IMG/VR virus record: IMGVR_UViG_3300025073_000104
Span: 1 to 39,092 of that record
Origin: a virus
Direction: 5' to 3' (one strand)
DNA length: 39,092 nt
The translations under genes and the position numbers were made by a program. This document shows, piece after piece, positions 7,762-14,171 of this stretch (the first letter of the stretch is position 1; every line of letters starts with the position of its first letter). Under the pieces are notes generated by a model. The model did no database searches. It had not been told where the DNA came from and was given only the letters and a program-made list of their open reading frames with translations.

Positions 7762-8021
7762 AAATGTTTTTCGATTAGTCTATTCTCTCTATGTTCTTGC
7801 TTGAGCCAGTGTTTATACATGATATGTTCTGGCACTTGCAACAGCGCATACGAAGGACACTTCGGATTCACGCACACTAGACTACTAACACTATTCCCCG
7901 TTACGAACGTCCAACTAATCAACTCCAACACGCTTGCGCATTGGTTACAGCGTCCTTCTGTTTCCAGTGAAGGAAGTTTTATTTCTTTGGATTTTTTGGA
8001 TTTCTTGATAGATTTTTTCAT
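7758..8021 (-). CDS. Zinc-finger-like small protein
   Basis: 87 aa. The first 17 residues are almost all Lys, Ser and Ile (basic tail). A core follows with RCNQCASVLELISW and VCVNPKCPSY, a CxxC...CxxxxC pair that would bind one zinc. The C-terminus is a basic His-containing helix (YKHWLKQEHRENRL). Nucleic-acid binding is plausible from charge and the zinc module. The leader is TAATCAAATATAT before ATG. Confidence 0.65.
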   Translation of the reverse strand: MKKSIKKSKKSKEIKLPSLETEGRCNQCASVLELISWTFVTGNSVSSLVCVNPKCPSYALLQVPEHIMYKHWLKQEHRENRLIEKHL

Positions 8022-8079
8022 ATATATTTGATTATATTAGCAGGACGTGTTTCTAGTCTATTTGATTATACTTGAAAAT

Positions 8080-8223
8080 TCATTTGAGTTGATTAAACAT
8101 TTCTTTCAGAAACTCCTTTCGGTTCGCCTTTACGCAAGCCTTGTTGTCGCAACAGTCTATACATTCAGGAGAGCAAGCGTCCTCAAATTCTTTACCGCAC
8201 CATTTGCATTTTGAGATTTTCAT
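8080..8223 (-). CDS. Zinc-ribbon miniprotein (47 aa)
   Basis: MKISKCKWCGKEFEDACSPE, then CIDCCDNKACVK, then a basic C-terminal helix. Nine Cys in total form a CxxCGKxF treble-clef-like start and a second Cys cluster. The start has an A-rich leader (AATAATAAAACAAA). It follows the 60-aa zinc protein by 9 nt. Function unknown; it is one of at least five small Cys-rich products in this stretch. Confidence 0.65.
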   Translation of the reverse strand: MKISKCKWCGKEFEDACSPECIDCCDNKACVKANRKEFLKEMFNQLK

Positions 8224-8232
8224 TTTGTTTTA

Positions 8233-8415
8233 TTATTCTATCCAGCTTAAACATCCTTCTGTCTGGCATTTCCCGTCCGTATGGTCGTTATACCCTATCG
8301 CACATGTGTAATTAAGTACCCCTTTGCATTTAGGGCATACAATACTACCAGCACCTTTTTTTTCGGCTCGGCATTGCATTATTGCTTCGATTGTCCTTTG
8401 AACATCGTGGGTCAT
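8233..8415 (-). CDS. Small zinc-ribbon protein (60 aa)
   Basis: It has an N-terminal helix (MTHDVQRTIEAIMQCRAEKK) followed by IVCPKCKGVLNYTCAIGYND and KCQTEGC, i.e. CxxC...C...CxxxxC, a zinc ribbon. It is the first gene after the structured RNA region and its leader (AACAAAAAAGACAGT) directly follows the RNA's last stem, so its translation could depend on that RNA's fold. Confidence 0.65.
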   Translation of the reverse strand: MTHDVQRTIEAIMQCRAEKKGAGSIVCPKCKGVLNYTCAIGYNDHTDGKCQTEGCLSWIE

Positions 8416-8442
8416 ACTGTCTTTTTTGTTAAGTTATATTTG

Positions 8443-8690
8443 AATCCTTGTAGCGAGCGGATAGGTACCCGTGATAGAAGTTACTTTATCTAACACCATT
8501 ATCCGCTCAGTACAAGATTTCAAGTACCGATAGAGGGTAACGGGTAATCCTTGCTAGCAGGTCGCCGCACAGGGCTTTCGCCCCTCCCCTCTATCTTGGC
8601 TGGTTTTACCGTTGCGTTTCCGCCTTGGATTGTCCAGCCTCGAACGCGCAACTTGTGGAGAGTAGCCCCGCAAATCGAGCGTCAAATTGT
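8443..8690 (-). ncRNA. Unclassified structured RNA with kissing-loop and two GAAA tetraloops
   Basis: The 282 nt between tad2 and the next gene has no good ORF and folds well on the minus strand. Stem A is GGCTGG (8639-8634) with CCAGCC (8603-8598). It encloses the hairpin GCG-GAAA-CGC (8623-8614). Stem B is GATAGAGGG (8595-8587) with CCCTCTATC (8537-8529) and encloses GGGC-GAAA-GCCC (8583-8572). The loop segment AACGGTAA in stem A (8613-8606) can pair with TTACCCGTT in stem B (8547-8539), 8 bp with one bulged C. A third long stem joins 8519-8500 to 8463-8443 (core GAGCGGATA / TATCCGCTC). The loops are GNRA only on this strand, which sets the sense. I cannot match it to a known ribozyme, riboswitch, group I intron, RNase P or tmRNA. 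Confidence 0.65.
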
Positions 8691-8697
8691 GAAAGAG

Positions 8698-8952
8698 CTA
8701 CTCTACCAACGTCCAATCATAAGTCAATAAATCCGTTTGGCTCGCCAACCAAGGTACATTCTTGCCATCAACAGTAGTGATGTAGATGTACGGGAGTGTC
8801 ATCTTGGAATTTTCGTCTGGTACTTGGAGTGTCAATTTTTGACCCTTTCCATTCCAGCCGATTCTGGAAACCGACTTGCCATCTTGGAGTGCTCCGAGTG
8901 CAATCCCGAATCCGAATGGCGACTGCGTGTCATACTGTTTGACTTCATCCAT
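8698..8952 (-). CDS. tad2: Tad2-like anti-Thoeris protein (DUF2829)
   Basis: 84 aa, the full usual length of the DUF2829/Tad2 domain. The family signatures are present in order: GFGIALGALQDGKSVSRIGW (F..AL..L..GK.V.R.GW), then NGKGQKLTL, PYIYITTVDGKNVPWLASQT, and TDLLTYDWTLVE at the C-terminus. Known Tad2 proteins are small sponges that bind the cyclic ADP-ribose-type signal made by Thoeris ThsB and so block ThsA; some members also bind other immune nucleotides. Assignment to the family is firm. Which ligand this one binds cannot be told from sequence. It is followed by the structured RNA and preceded by the repeat protein, in a likely anti-defence/accessory stretch. Confidence 0.88.
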   Translation of the reverse strand: MDEVKQYDTQSPFGFGIALGALQDGKSVSRIGWNGKGQKLTLQVPDENSKMTLPYIYITTVDGKNVPWLASQTDLLTYDWTLVE

Positions 8953-8962
8953 ACGATTTTAA

Positions 8963-9601
8963 TTAAGAAATAAGTTTATCTGCTTCTGCTTTGAGTTCGG
9001 CTATCTTCTTTAGAATTTCAGCCTTGCGAGTTGCGTTCTCGTTGTTCGCCTTAATTCCCGTGTGCCATTCAAATAATTCGGCATTAAACTCGGGTAGGCT
9101 TCTAATGTAATCTATCAATTCTTGTGGCATACCTTCCCAGATATTCTGTTTCTTTTTTATGTCACTCGCGTCAACCTTACTCCATTCCGAGCCAGCCTTA
9201 AGATATAACTCGAAAGCATTATTGGCTCTTGGCTTCCAGCCACCTTGTTTTTTATGGATACTACTTAAGACTTCGTCAAATCTATCTCCCGAAACTTCAA
9301 CACCGAATATAGTCGGCTTACCTTCTTTTTTTGGGGCAAAAATAGCCCTGTAAACTCCTTTAGATTCTTTCACGCCATAGCTGTAGGACACGCCATCGCT
9401 GTAGGACACGCCATCGCTGGAGTACACGCCATCGCTGGAGTACACGCCATCGCTGTAGGACACGCCATAGCTGTAGGACACGCCATCGCTGGAGTACACG
9501 CCATCGCTGTAGGACACGCCATCGCTGTAGGACACGCCATCGCTGGAGGACACGCCATAGCTGGAGGACACGCCATTCGAGTTGTTGATTGAGTCAGTCA
9601 T
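8963..9601 (-). CDS. Hexapeptide-repeat protein with C-terminal globular domain
   Basis: 212 aa. Residues about 9-84 are a run of six-residue repeats of the form GV-S/Y-S/Y-S-D/Y, 12 or so copies, with Gly-Val fixed. A regular six-residue period with small and beta-branched residues suggests a beta-solenoid. The rest (from GVYRAIFAPKKEGKPTIFGV) is a mixed alpha/beta domain containing GGWKPRANNAFELYLKAGSEW and a C-terminal helix (AEILKKIAELKAEADKLI). I do not recognise the globular domain. The leader TTTAACAAAATAAT before ATG matches other genes here. It lies 10 nt upstream of tad2 in the same operon. Confidence 0.7.
   Translation of the reverse strand: MTDSINNSNGVSSSYGVSSSDGVSYSDGVSYSDGVYSSDGVSYSYGVSYSDGVYSSDGVYSSDGVSYSDGVSYSYGVKESKGVYRAIFAPKKEGKPTIFGVEVSGDRFDEVLSSIHKKQGGWKPRANNAFELYLKAGSEWSKVDASDIKKKQNIWEGMPQELIDYIRSLPEFNAELFEWHTGIKANNENATRKAEILKKIAELKAEADKLIS
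9373..9570 (-). repeat. 18-bp in-frame tandem repeat, 11 units
   Basis: Eleven contiguous 18-bp units (198 bp) of the form CGCCATMGCTGKAGKACA on the plus strand. Differences are confined to three positions, each changing an amino acid among Tyr, Ser and Asp. There are no spacers, so it is not a CRISPR array. Being a multiple of three, unit gain or loss would keep the reading frame. Confidence 0.95.
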
Positions 9602-9623
9602 ATTATTTTGTTAAATTACAGGT

Positions 9624-10010
9624 TTAAATTTCTCCCATAGCTATCTTTGCATAAGCGTCATTTTCTCCCTTCTCATATCCCCTCTTCTCCGCTTCTTCTT
9701 CGACTTGGGAGATTAGTTTTTCAACATCGTCTATATCACTCGATGGTGTAGAGCACTGTAATATATCCGTTAATTGTTCTTTCCAGTTTTTCATGTTTAA
9801 TTTTTGGTTAGTTGGTGTAGCTCCTATAAAACTCATTGTTTGTTCTAATTCGCTATCCCACGGAATGAAACATCTGATACTATGATTTATTCCAAAATAT
9901 CTTTTACATCTTAAGCAATAAACCTTTTGGGATATTCCACCGTAATAAGTTTTTACGACTTCCAGTTTATGGAAGAAGATTTTACAAAGTATGTAATTCA
10001 GAAGTTTCAT
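9624..10010 (-). CDS. DUF1660-like zinc protein fused to a helical domain
   Basis: 128 aa. Residues 1-55 (MKLLNYILCKIFFHKLEVVK, then VYCLRCKRYFG) resemble DUF1660 prophage proteins: a short Lys/Leu N-terminus, Phe-His-Lys and a CxxC knuckle. Residues from Met73 (MKNWKEQLTDILQC onward) are an acidic helical segment. That Met is preceded by bases reading TAACCAAAAATTAAAC, the leader found before independent genes here, but with no stop codon between. Two genes may have fused by loss of a stop, or the second may start internally at 9794. The start overlaps the upstream gene by 29 nt. Confidence 0.6.
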   Translation of the reverse strand: MKLLNYILCKIFFHKLEVVKTYYGGISQKVYCLRCKRYFGINHSIRCFIPWDSELEQTMSFIGATPTNQKLNMKNWKEQLTDILQCSTPSSDIDDVEKLISQVEEEAEKRGYEKGENDAYAKIAMGEI

Positions 10011-10611
10011 CTTGTAAGGTTTTAAGAAATTGATTGAGGTGATTTATTGTCGTTAATGCTGCATGGAAAGCCTGTTCGTCTAATTCGCTATATCTTGTAG
10101 CCATTGCGTGTACTGCATCCAATTCCTCCTGTATACGCTTAATCGTGTCGGATTTGCCAGCCTTCTCTCCATTCGCAAACGCCTTGTCGTACAAGTCGCC
10201 TAGTCCGTACTTGTCTTCTGGTGTTGCGAGTTTCTTTTGCGCATACATACCATTCGGCAAAGTTTGCGTTCCAAGTATAAATTTCCTACGCCACCGTTCA
10301 CATTTAGCGCCGTCTACCATAAGCGTCTTGTCAAATTCCTTCGACCCTTCAAGCAATTCCTTTTCTTGTTTCGTAAGCCTTGTTCGCTTGTCATTCTTCT
10401 TAAGTTTCTTCTCTAGCCATTTTGAATCCTTATCGGTAATGCGTATCGGATCGGTAGGAAGTCTTAATTTCGCACTGGTAACAATATTACAAGGCTGTCC
10501 ACATTCATTGCATTCATAGTGCATTGTACAGACCCTATCCTTTTCGTGGAAGTCCCCACTCCCCACCGTCTTAACGGGCGTGCTACAGCATTGGCTTAAT
10601 TGTTTATTCAT
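9982..10611 (-). CDS. Zinc-ribbon phage protein with helical C-terminal domain
   Basis: 209 aa. The N-terminus (MNKQLSQCCSTPVKTVGSGD, then YECNECGQPCNIV) is a CC...CxxCGxPC zinc ribbon common in small proteins of phage early operons. A basic helical segment follows (KWLEKKLKKNDKRTRLTKQE), then an alpha-helical domain to the end (AFHAALTTINHLNQFLKTLQ). The C-terminal 29 nt overlap the next gene. The leader is TTTAATTAAATAAT. Function unknown; nucleic-acid binding is plausible. Confidence 0.65.
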   Translation of the reverse strand: MNKQLSQCCSTPVKTVGSGDFHEKDRVCTMHYECNECGQPCNIVTSAKLRLPTDPIRITDKDSKWLEKKLKKNDKRTRLTKQEKELLEGSKEFDKTLMVDGAKCERWRRKFILGTQTLPNGMYAQKKLATPEDKYGLGDLYDKAFANGEKAGKSDTIKRIQEELDAVHAMATRYSELDEQAFHAALTTINHLNQFLKTLQDETSELHTL

Positions 10612-10612
10612 A

Positions 10613-10750
10613 TTATTTAATTAAAGTTTGTAACTGATCGATAGAATGCGCGACTGATTGTATGGCGCTGGCGATGCTATATAAGCCGACAATCATAAGG
10701 AATAACAGCATTCCCATACATCCCATATCTTCGATTTGTATTTTCTGCAT
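10613..10750 (-). CDS. Small membrane protein (45 aa)
   Basis: MQKIQIEDMGCMGMLLFLMI begins a single hydrophobic span of about 20 residues (to SIASAI), followed by a short polar amphipathic tail (HSIDQLQTLIK). It lies 5 nt after the lysozyme-like frame. A bitopic membrane peptide in an early operon might be a lysis regulator or a host-interaction peptide; nothing more can be read from it. Confidence 0.6.
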   Translation of the reverse strand: MQKIQIEDMGCMGMLLFLMIVGLYSIASAIQSVAHSIDQLQTLIK

Positions 10751-10755
10751 ATATT

Positions 10756-11163
10756 TTAGTTAGGACATACGAATCTATCTTTGACTTTCCACCTGTTGTT
10801 ATACCCGTAGAAAGCAACGCCCCCCTGATACATACTCCAACACTGGTCGAGTTGCCATTCGGGATCCGTGAAGAATCTATCATCATACACAATGTCGGAG
10901 TGGAAGACGGCATTGGTTTGGCAGAACCCATAACTCTGTTCACGCACTCCATTCGAATATACTTCACTCTGCCTATCTGGAGTCCATAGCCCGTTCTCGG
11001 CTTCGAGAGTTGAGAGGAAGTCTATATCGTTGCTACTTATCAAGGAGGCGTATCTCACATACTGGTTCTGGTCTTCATCGACATCTTTCTTGTAGCAGGT
11101 CTGTATAGTTTCAGTCGGCTCTGTATAGTTTTGTGCAGTTTTAGAACTTACAGGTTCATCTAA
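10756..11163 (-). CDS. Lysozyme/lytic-transglycosylase-like domain, frameshifted from its anchor
   Basis: The frame has 135 sense codons from the T6 run to the stop. It includes FLSTLEAENGLWTPDR (candidate catalytic Glu) and REQSYGFCQTN, the E...S-x-G-x-x-Q arrangement of lysozyme-like transglycosylases, then an aromatic C-terminal part. The only standard start in frame is a GTG at 11058, which would cut off a plausible upstream segment (DEPVSSKTAQNYTEPTETIQ). That segment continues smoothly from the end of the upstream membrane-anchored ORF if one T is added to the T6 run or a -1 slip occurs at its stop. I read the two frames as one protein of about 252 aa. The domain would act on peptidoglycan outside the membrane. 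Confidence 0.65.
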   Translation of the reverse strand, partial: LDEPVSSKTAQNYTEPTETIQTCYKKDVDEDQNQYVRYASLISSNDIDFLSTLEAENGLWTPDRQSEVYSNGVREQSYGFCQTNAVFHSDIVYDDRFFTDPEWQLDQCWSMYQGGVAFYGYNNRWKVKDRFVCPN

Positions 11164-11516
11164 AAAACTATCCCTGCTTTCGTTCCGAGTTCATTAAGCC
11201 TGTCAGCATCAGGATAACCGCCGTCTTTCAAGTCCTTGTATTTACTCCAAGCTAGGTTTGATTTATTCTCATCAAAAGTAAACTGCGCTTGTTCATAAGT
11301 AGTTTGAGCCATAATCAACAGCATTTCATTATCGTTGTATGCGCCCTGAAGTCTTATTGTAGCTTCGCTGTAACACGCTGTTTCATCGCCACTAGCGCAT
11401 TTTGAAGCGTCTACCGCGTAAGTACGAGCTGTCGTCATTATCACGCCCATAATCGCGAGAAATGCGAATACGCAGATTGTTGCTACTACTGCCGGCTTTT
11501 TGAATTTGTTTTCCAT
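11160..11516 (-). CDS. Membrane-anchored exported protein; N-terminal half of the split lysozyme
   Basis: 118 aa. The N-terminus is a signal anchor: MENKFKKP, then a hydrophobic span VVATICVFAFLAIMGVIMTT. The exported part has two Cys (SKCASGDETACYSEA) that could form a disulphide, followed by a helical stretch. It stops at TAG immediately after GTT TTT. The lysozyme-like frame is open in -1 from that point. The ORF is genuine, but its isolated C-terminus (GTKAGIVF) looks truncated. Leader TAACAATCCAAAAAGA. Confidence 0.65.
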   Translation of the reverse strand: MENKFKKPAVVATICVFAFLAIMGVIMTTARTYAVDASKCASGDETACYSEATIRLQGAYNDNEMLLIMAQTTYEQAQFTFDENKSNLAWSKYKDLKDGGYPDADRLNELGTKAGIVF

Positions 11517-11562
11517 TCTTTTTGGATTGTTAGTGATTTTTGTTTTTATATCTTAAGGCTTT

Positions 11563-11721
11563 TTATTGAATCGATGTCGCCAATGCGCTCAATAGACCGA
11601 AGGCAAAAGCGAAGATAAAGAACACGGCTATAATCATCAAGTAGCCGAGCCACCACAATCCGAATACTGCGAGTGAGCGTTTGATAATACTGTCGCTCTG
11701 TAACCATGTTTTCTTTTCCAT
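11563..11721 (-). CDS. Small membrane protein (52 aa)
   Basis: Begins MEKKTWLQSDSIIKRSLAVF, then a long hydrophobic stretch (about residues 18-46: GLWWLGYLMIIAVFFIFAFA and beyond) long enough for one span and perhaps two half-spans. Ends ATSIQ. It has no recognised family. It lies between the exported half-lysozyme and the DUF5659-like gene; location suggests a membrane partner of the lysozyme-like protein, but that is inference. Confidence 0.6.
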   Translation of the reverse strand: MEKKTWLQSDSIIKRSLAVFGLWWLGYLMIIAVFFIFAFAFGLLSALATSIQ

Positions 11722-11741
11722 TGTGTGTTTAAATTAAAAAA

Positions 11742-11972
11742 TTAGTTATACATTCTTGTTTTCAGTTCTCTCATCCTGATGTAATACTCATTCGGATCTA
11801 CTTTCAAATCGTGTGAATAATACTTGTCGATGTCCGAGAGAAAAAGTTCTTGCTGAAATTCGACATCGAAAGTAAATGTCTTGTGCCTACCTTCTCCTTC
11901 AACTGCTATCAATTTGTAGCCGAGTGCCAAGAGCGCACAGGCTAATCCAAAATCTCCAATGTTATTTTTCAT
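11742..11972 (-). CDS. DUF5659-like protein
   Basis: 76 aa. The layout fits DUF5659: a helix at the start (FGLACALLALGYKLIAVEGE), then a beta pair with HKTFTFDVEFQQEL, an acidic-aromatic turn (DKYYSHDLKVDPNEYY) and a C-terminal basic helix (RMRELKTRMYN). The family is common in phages and its function is not known. It overlaps the start of nothing essential but begins 11 nt inside the end of the upstream gene. Confidence 0.65.
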   Translation of the reverse strand: MKNNIGDFGLACALLALGYKLIAVEGEGRHKTFTFDVEFQQELFLSDIDKYYSHDLKVDPNEYYIRMRELKTRMYN

Positions 11973-12546
11973 TTTTTATTGCTGTATGGTTAAGAGGTAC
12001 AATATCAATGTCTTCAATTATCTCGACTCCTTCCGGTCTGTTACCGGACTTGATGGCTTCCTGAATCTTCTCGGCATCAACTTCGAGTTTCCAAAATTCA
12101 TTTGGTAGTTTCTCGGTATCAACCTGCATTCGTTTTGTTCTTCTTACATGAACATTACCGAGAGTTGTCTGCACTACAGGATCAGGCATCTCGACAATCG
12201 CAAGCGGGTCTTCTTCCTTGAGCCTTCGATACTTCTTGACTGCCTGTTGTCTTCGCAAAACCATGTAGCCTTTAATCAACTCCTTCATCTTGGCTTTGGA
12301 TTCTTCGTAAGGCTTAATCAATTCTTTGAACATATCATTTATTCCTTTCAGTCCTTCCTTGAGAGGGGCGGTTTTTTCGGCTTGGAGTAGCTGGATTCTT
12401 TTAACTCTATCGTGCGCAAAGCATAACCACTCTGCTCCTTCTTGCAGTTGTGTCTTGTTCTTTACTTCATTGAGTGTGTCCGTCTTGGCTACGAGCTTGG
12501 TTTTATCCTGCTCGATTGCCTGTAATTGCTCTGGTGTTAGCGTCAT
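11962..12546 (-). CDS. Coiled-coil recombination-operon protein
   Basis: 194 aa. Residues about 1-110 are strongly helical, with KAxLxE-type heptads (KTAPLKEGLKGINDMFKELI and ELIKGYMVLRRQQAVKKYRR). The C-terminal 70 residues form a smaller domain (LGNVHVRRTKRMQVDTEKLP, then AIKSGNRPEGVEI). Proteins of this layout (DUF1351-like or Gam-like) often sit next to recT in phages. I infer a role in the recombination module but cannot name the family with certainty. Leader TAACACCAAAAAC. Confidence 0.6.
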   Translation of the reverse strand: MTLTPEQLQAIEQDKTKLVAKTDTLNEVKNKTQLQEGAEWLCFAHDRVKRIQLLQAEKTAPLKEGLKGINDMFKELIKPYEESKAKMKELIKGYMVLRRQQAVKKYRRLKEEDPLAIVEMPDPVVQTTLGNVHVRRTKRMQVDTEKLPNEFWKLEVDAEKIQEAIKSGNRPEGVEIIEDIDIVPLNHTAIKNEK

Positions 12547-12556
12547 GTTTTTGGTG

Positions 12557-12727
12557 TTAGTAATATTTTGTTGTAATCCTTTGAATCTCGGCGAGTGCTC
12601 CGATTAAATCCTGTTTTTCGGTTGTTAATTCTTCAATCTTCTCATCCTTCTCTGCAATCTCGCCACCTGCTTTTTCAATTTCCTTCTCAAGGTATTCAAT
12701 TTTTTCTTCCAATTCTTCTTCTGTCAT
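12557..12727 (-). CDS. Coiled-coil miniprotein (56 aa)
   Basis: The 56 residues are nearly all Glu, Lys, Ile and Leu in heptads (MTEEELEEKIEYLEKEIEKA and on), predicting one long coiled coil ending TKYY. It starts 5 nt downstream of the recT stop. It probably oligomerises or acts as a partner of the RecT/exonuclease pair or of the coiled-coil protein next to it. Confidence 0.6.
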   Translation of the reverse strand: MTEEELEEKIEYLEKEIEKAGGEIAEKDEKIEELTTEKQDLIGALAEIQRITTKYY

Positions 12728-12732
12728 ATAGA

Positions 12733-13590
12733 TTAAAAGTTAGGATCTACGGCGAGGTCTGCAAAATCTTTTGTTGGCACTTCTTTGACTTCCGGCTTTT
12801 CGATGTCTTCAAACCTATCATCATCAAGCGTAAGTGCATCTCTATATTCCGAGCTTATCGAAAGCCACTTGCTCAACCTTCGGAAGACAGTCTTCTTTGC
12901 CATTTCGTTAAAGTCGGTATTCCAAGGTGAGTAACTTGAGCCTGCCGCCTTCGACCTTGCTCTGACTTTAACCACTTCATCTTCAGTCATCACCTCGGCT
13001 TTTTCGCTTCCATCTTTGAATCTTACTATCGCATAAACCGCATACATCTTGCCTCGTGGCTTTTTGAAGTTGATTTTATGCTTTTTGATTTCTCCTTTGT
13101 CGTACTCAAACTCATCCTCGTTACAGATTATGTCGGCATGGATGTTGCTTACACTCCCAGAGCGCATAACTAATTCCACCAAGCCTTTATAATCTACTAT
13201 CAACTGCACTTGGTCTTTATACGGAATTAAATGAGCGTTCCTTCCATCCGGCTCTAATCCTAATTGACTCAAATTAAGAAGTGCATTGAATAGAGAAGCC
13301 TGCTTGCATTGACCGAGCGCCGGAGTCTTCTGTAACGCTGTAATTGCGATTCGGATAAATCTATCCGGTGTAAGATGCTTCGGCAAGGTCTTTGCGATTT
13401 GAGCTTTGAAAGATTCGCCTTCAATCAAATCTCGGACTGTGGGCTGTACGATTACTACCTTTTGTTTTACAGGTGCGATTGCCTGTTTTAGCGGTACTGC
13501 TGTTGTTACCTTCTTGACTGGCTCTGCCTGTTTGACTGGTGCTACCGTTGGCTTGTCATCGAACGGTAACGGCAACTCTTTGGTTGTCAT
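12733..13590 (-). CDS. recT: RecT-family single-strand annealing protein
   Basis: 285 aa, close to the usual RecT length. A Pro/Lys/Val-rich N-terminal tail (residues 1-50) precedes the RecT core. The core carries LPKHLTPDRFIRIAITALQK, CKQASLFNALLNLSQLGLEP, DGRNAHLIPYKDQVQLIVDY, KGLVELVMRSG and SPWNTDFNEMAKKTVFRRLS, all hallmark segments. RecT coats single strands and anneals complementary DNA in double-strand break repair and replication. The RecB/Cas4-like exonuclease lies immediately upstream in the same operon, forming the standard two-component system. Confidence 0.95.
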   Translation of the reverse strand: MTTKELPLPFDDKPTVAPVKQAEPVKKVTTAVPLKQAIAPVKQKVVIVQPTVRDLIEGESFKAQIAKTLPKHLTPDRFIRIAITALQKTPALGQCKQASLFNALLNLSQLGLEPDGRNAHLIPYKDQVQLIVDYKGLVELVMRSGSVSNIHADIICNEDEFEYDKGEIKKHKINFKKPRGKMYAVYAIVRFKDGSEKAEVMTEDEVVKVRARSKAAGSSYSPWNTDFNEMAKKTVFRRLSKWLSISSEYRDALTLDDDRFEDIEKPEVKEVPTKDFADLAVDPNF

Positions 13591-13601
13591 GTTTGTATTG
13601 G

Positions 13602-14171
13602 TTAAATTATTTTGTAGAAATTCTGATCGTCACCATAGAACGCTTCAACATCCTTCGGACTCACCTGCGCACACTTACAGAACAGCGCCTTGTAGCGTAG
13701 AGTTTGAGCCGGTGCTTTTCTATCTCGACTTGCATTTGGTTTGTAGTCGATTATTTTTATCTTATCCGTGGCTCTATCATACTCTAATAAATCCATAAAG
13801 CCAAGCCATTTTTCATCATATACCGGTACTTCAATACCGATTATTTTCGGGTTCATTTCCATAGCATATTTCTGTAATGTCGGGTGCTGATTAGAGCCGA
13901 GTCCGGTTGCTTGTGAATCCTGTACCATTTTACAGAATGCTTTATCGGTAAACTCCTCGGCTACATCAACAACTAATTCTCTTGTCGCGCTTGGCATATC
14001 GCCGTGCATTGGTATCGGCATTGTAAACATCCTCTTGAGATAATCAGTCAAAGCGCACCAGTTTGGTTTCGATTCATTAGGCTTTAAAAAGATTATGTCG
14101 TAAGTCGTGAATGGATATTTTACCATCCTCTCATCTATTTTTCTCTCAATGTGTCGTGTGATTTGAAACAT
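13602..14171 (-). CDS. RecB/Cas4-like PD-(D/E)XK exonuclease, RecT partner
   Basis: 189 aa. Core nuclease motifs are visible: an upstream Glu/Lys-rich helix, then IEVPVYDEKWLGFMDLLEYD (with the catalytic Asp in GFMDLL), then IKIIDYKPNASRD (D-x-K, catalytic Asp and Lys), and the QTLRYKALFC helix typical of the QxxxY motif. This matches RecB/Cas4-type exonucleases that resect 5' ends to make single strands for RecT. It lies 11 nt upstream of recT. No CRISPR array or other cas gene is present, so a Cas4 adaptation role is not suggested. Confidence 0.88.
   Translation of the reverse strand: MFQITRHIERKIDERMVKYPFTTYDIIFLKPNESKPNWCALTDYLKRMFTMPIPMHGDMPSATRELVVDVAEEFTDKAFCKMVQDSQATGLGSNQHPTLQKYAMEMNPKIIGIEVPVYDEKWLGFMDLLEYDRATDKIKIIDYKPNASRDRKAPAQTLRYKALFCKCAQVSPKDVEAFYGDDQNFYKII

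Noticed and set aside
8416-8697. tRNA, tmRNA, RNase P RNA or group I intron in the structured region
   Set aside because: No acceptor stem with CCA, no conserved RNase P or tmRNA segments, and no recognisable intron core or split gene; the region lies cleanly between two intact genes.
9373-9570. Possible CRISPR array
   Set aside because: Units are directly contiguous without spacers and lie in a coding frame; no cas adaptation genes are present. The Cas4-like nuclease is the partner of RecT.
9370-9576. Open frame of repeated MACPPAMACPT-type peptide on the minus strand
   Set aside because: It is another reading frame of the 18-bp tandem repeat; it has no leader and no sequence outside the repeat. 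The frame at 8963-9601 continues into a normal globular domain.
10145-10519. 124-codon plus-strand frame in the early block
   Set aside because: Runs against the operon, overlaps a zinc-ribbon gene and has Ser/Phe-rich composition typical of antisense frames.
13602-14171. Cas4 adaptation nuclease
   Set aside because: Adjacent to recT with no CRISPR or cas1/cas2; the phage exonuclease role explains it better.
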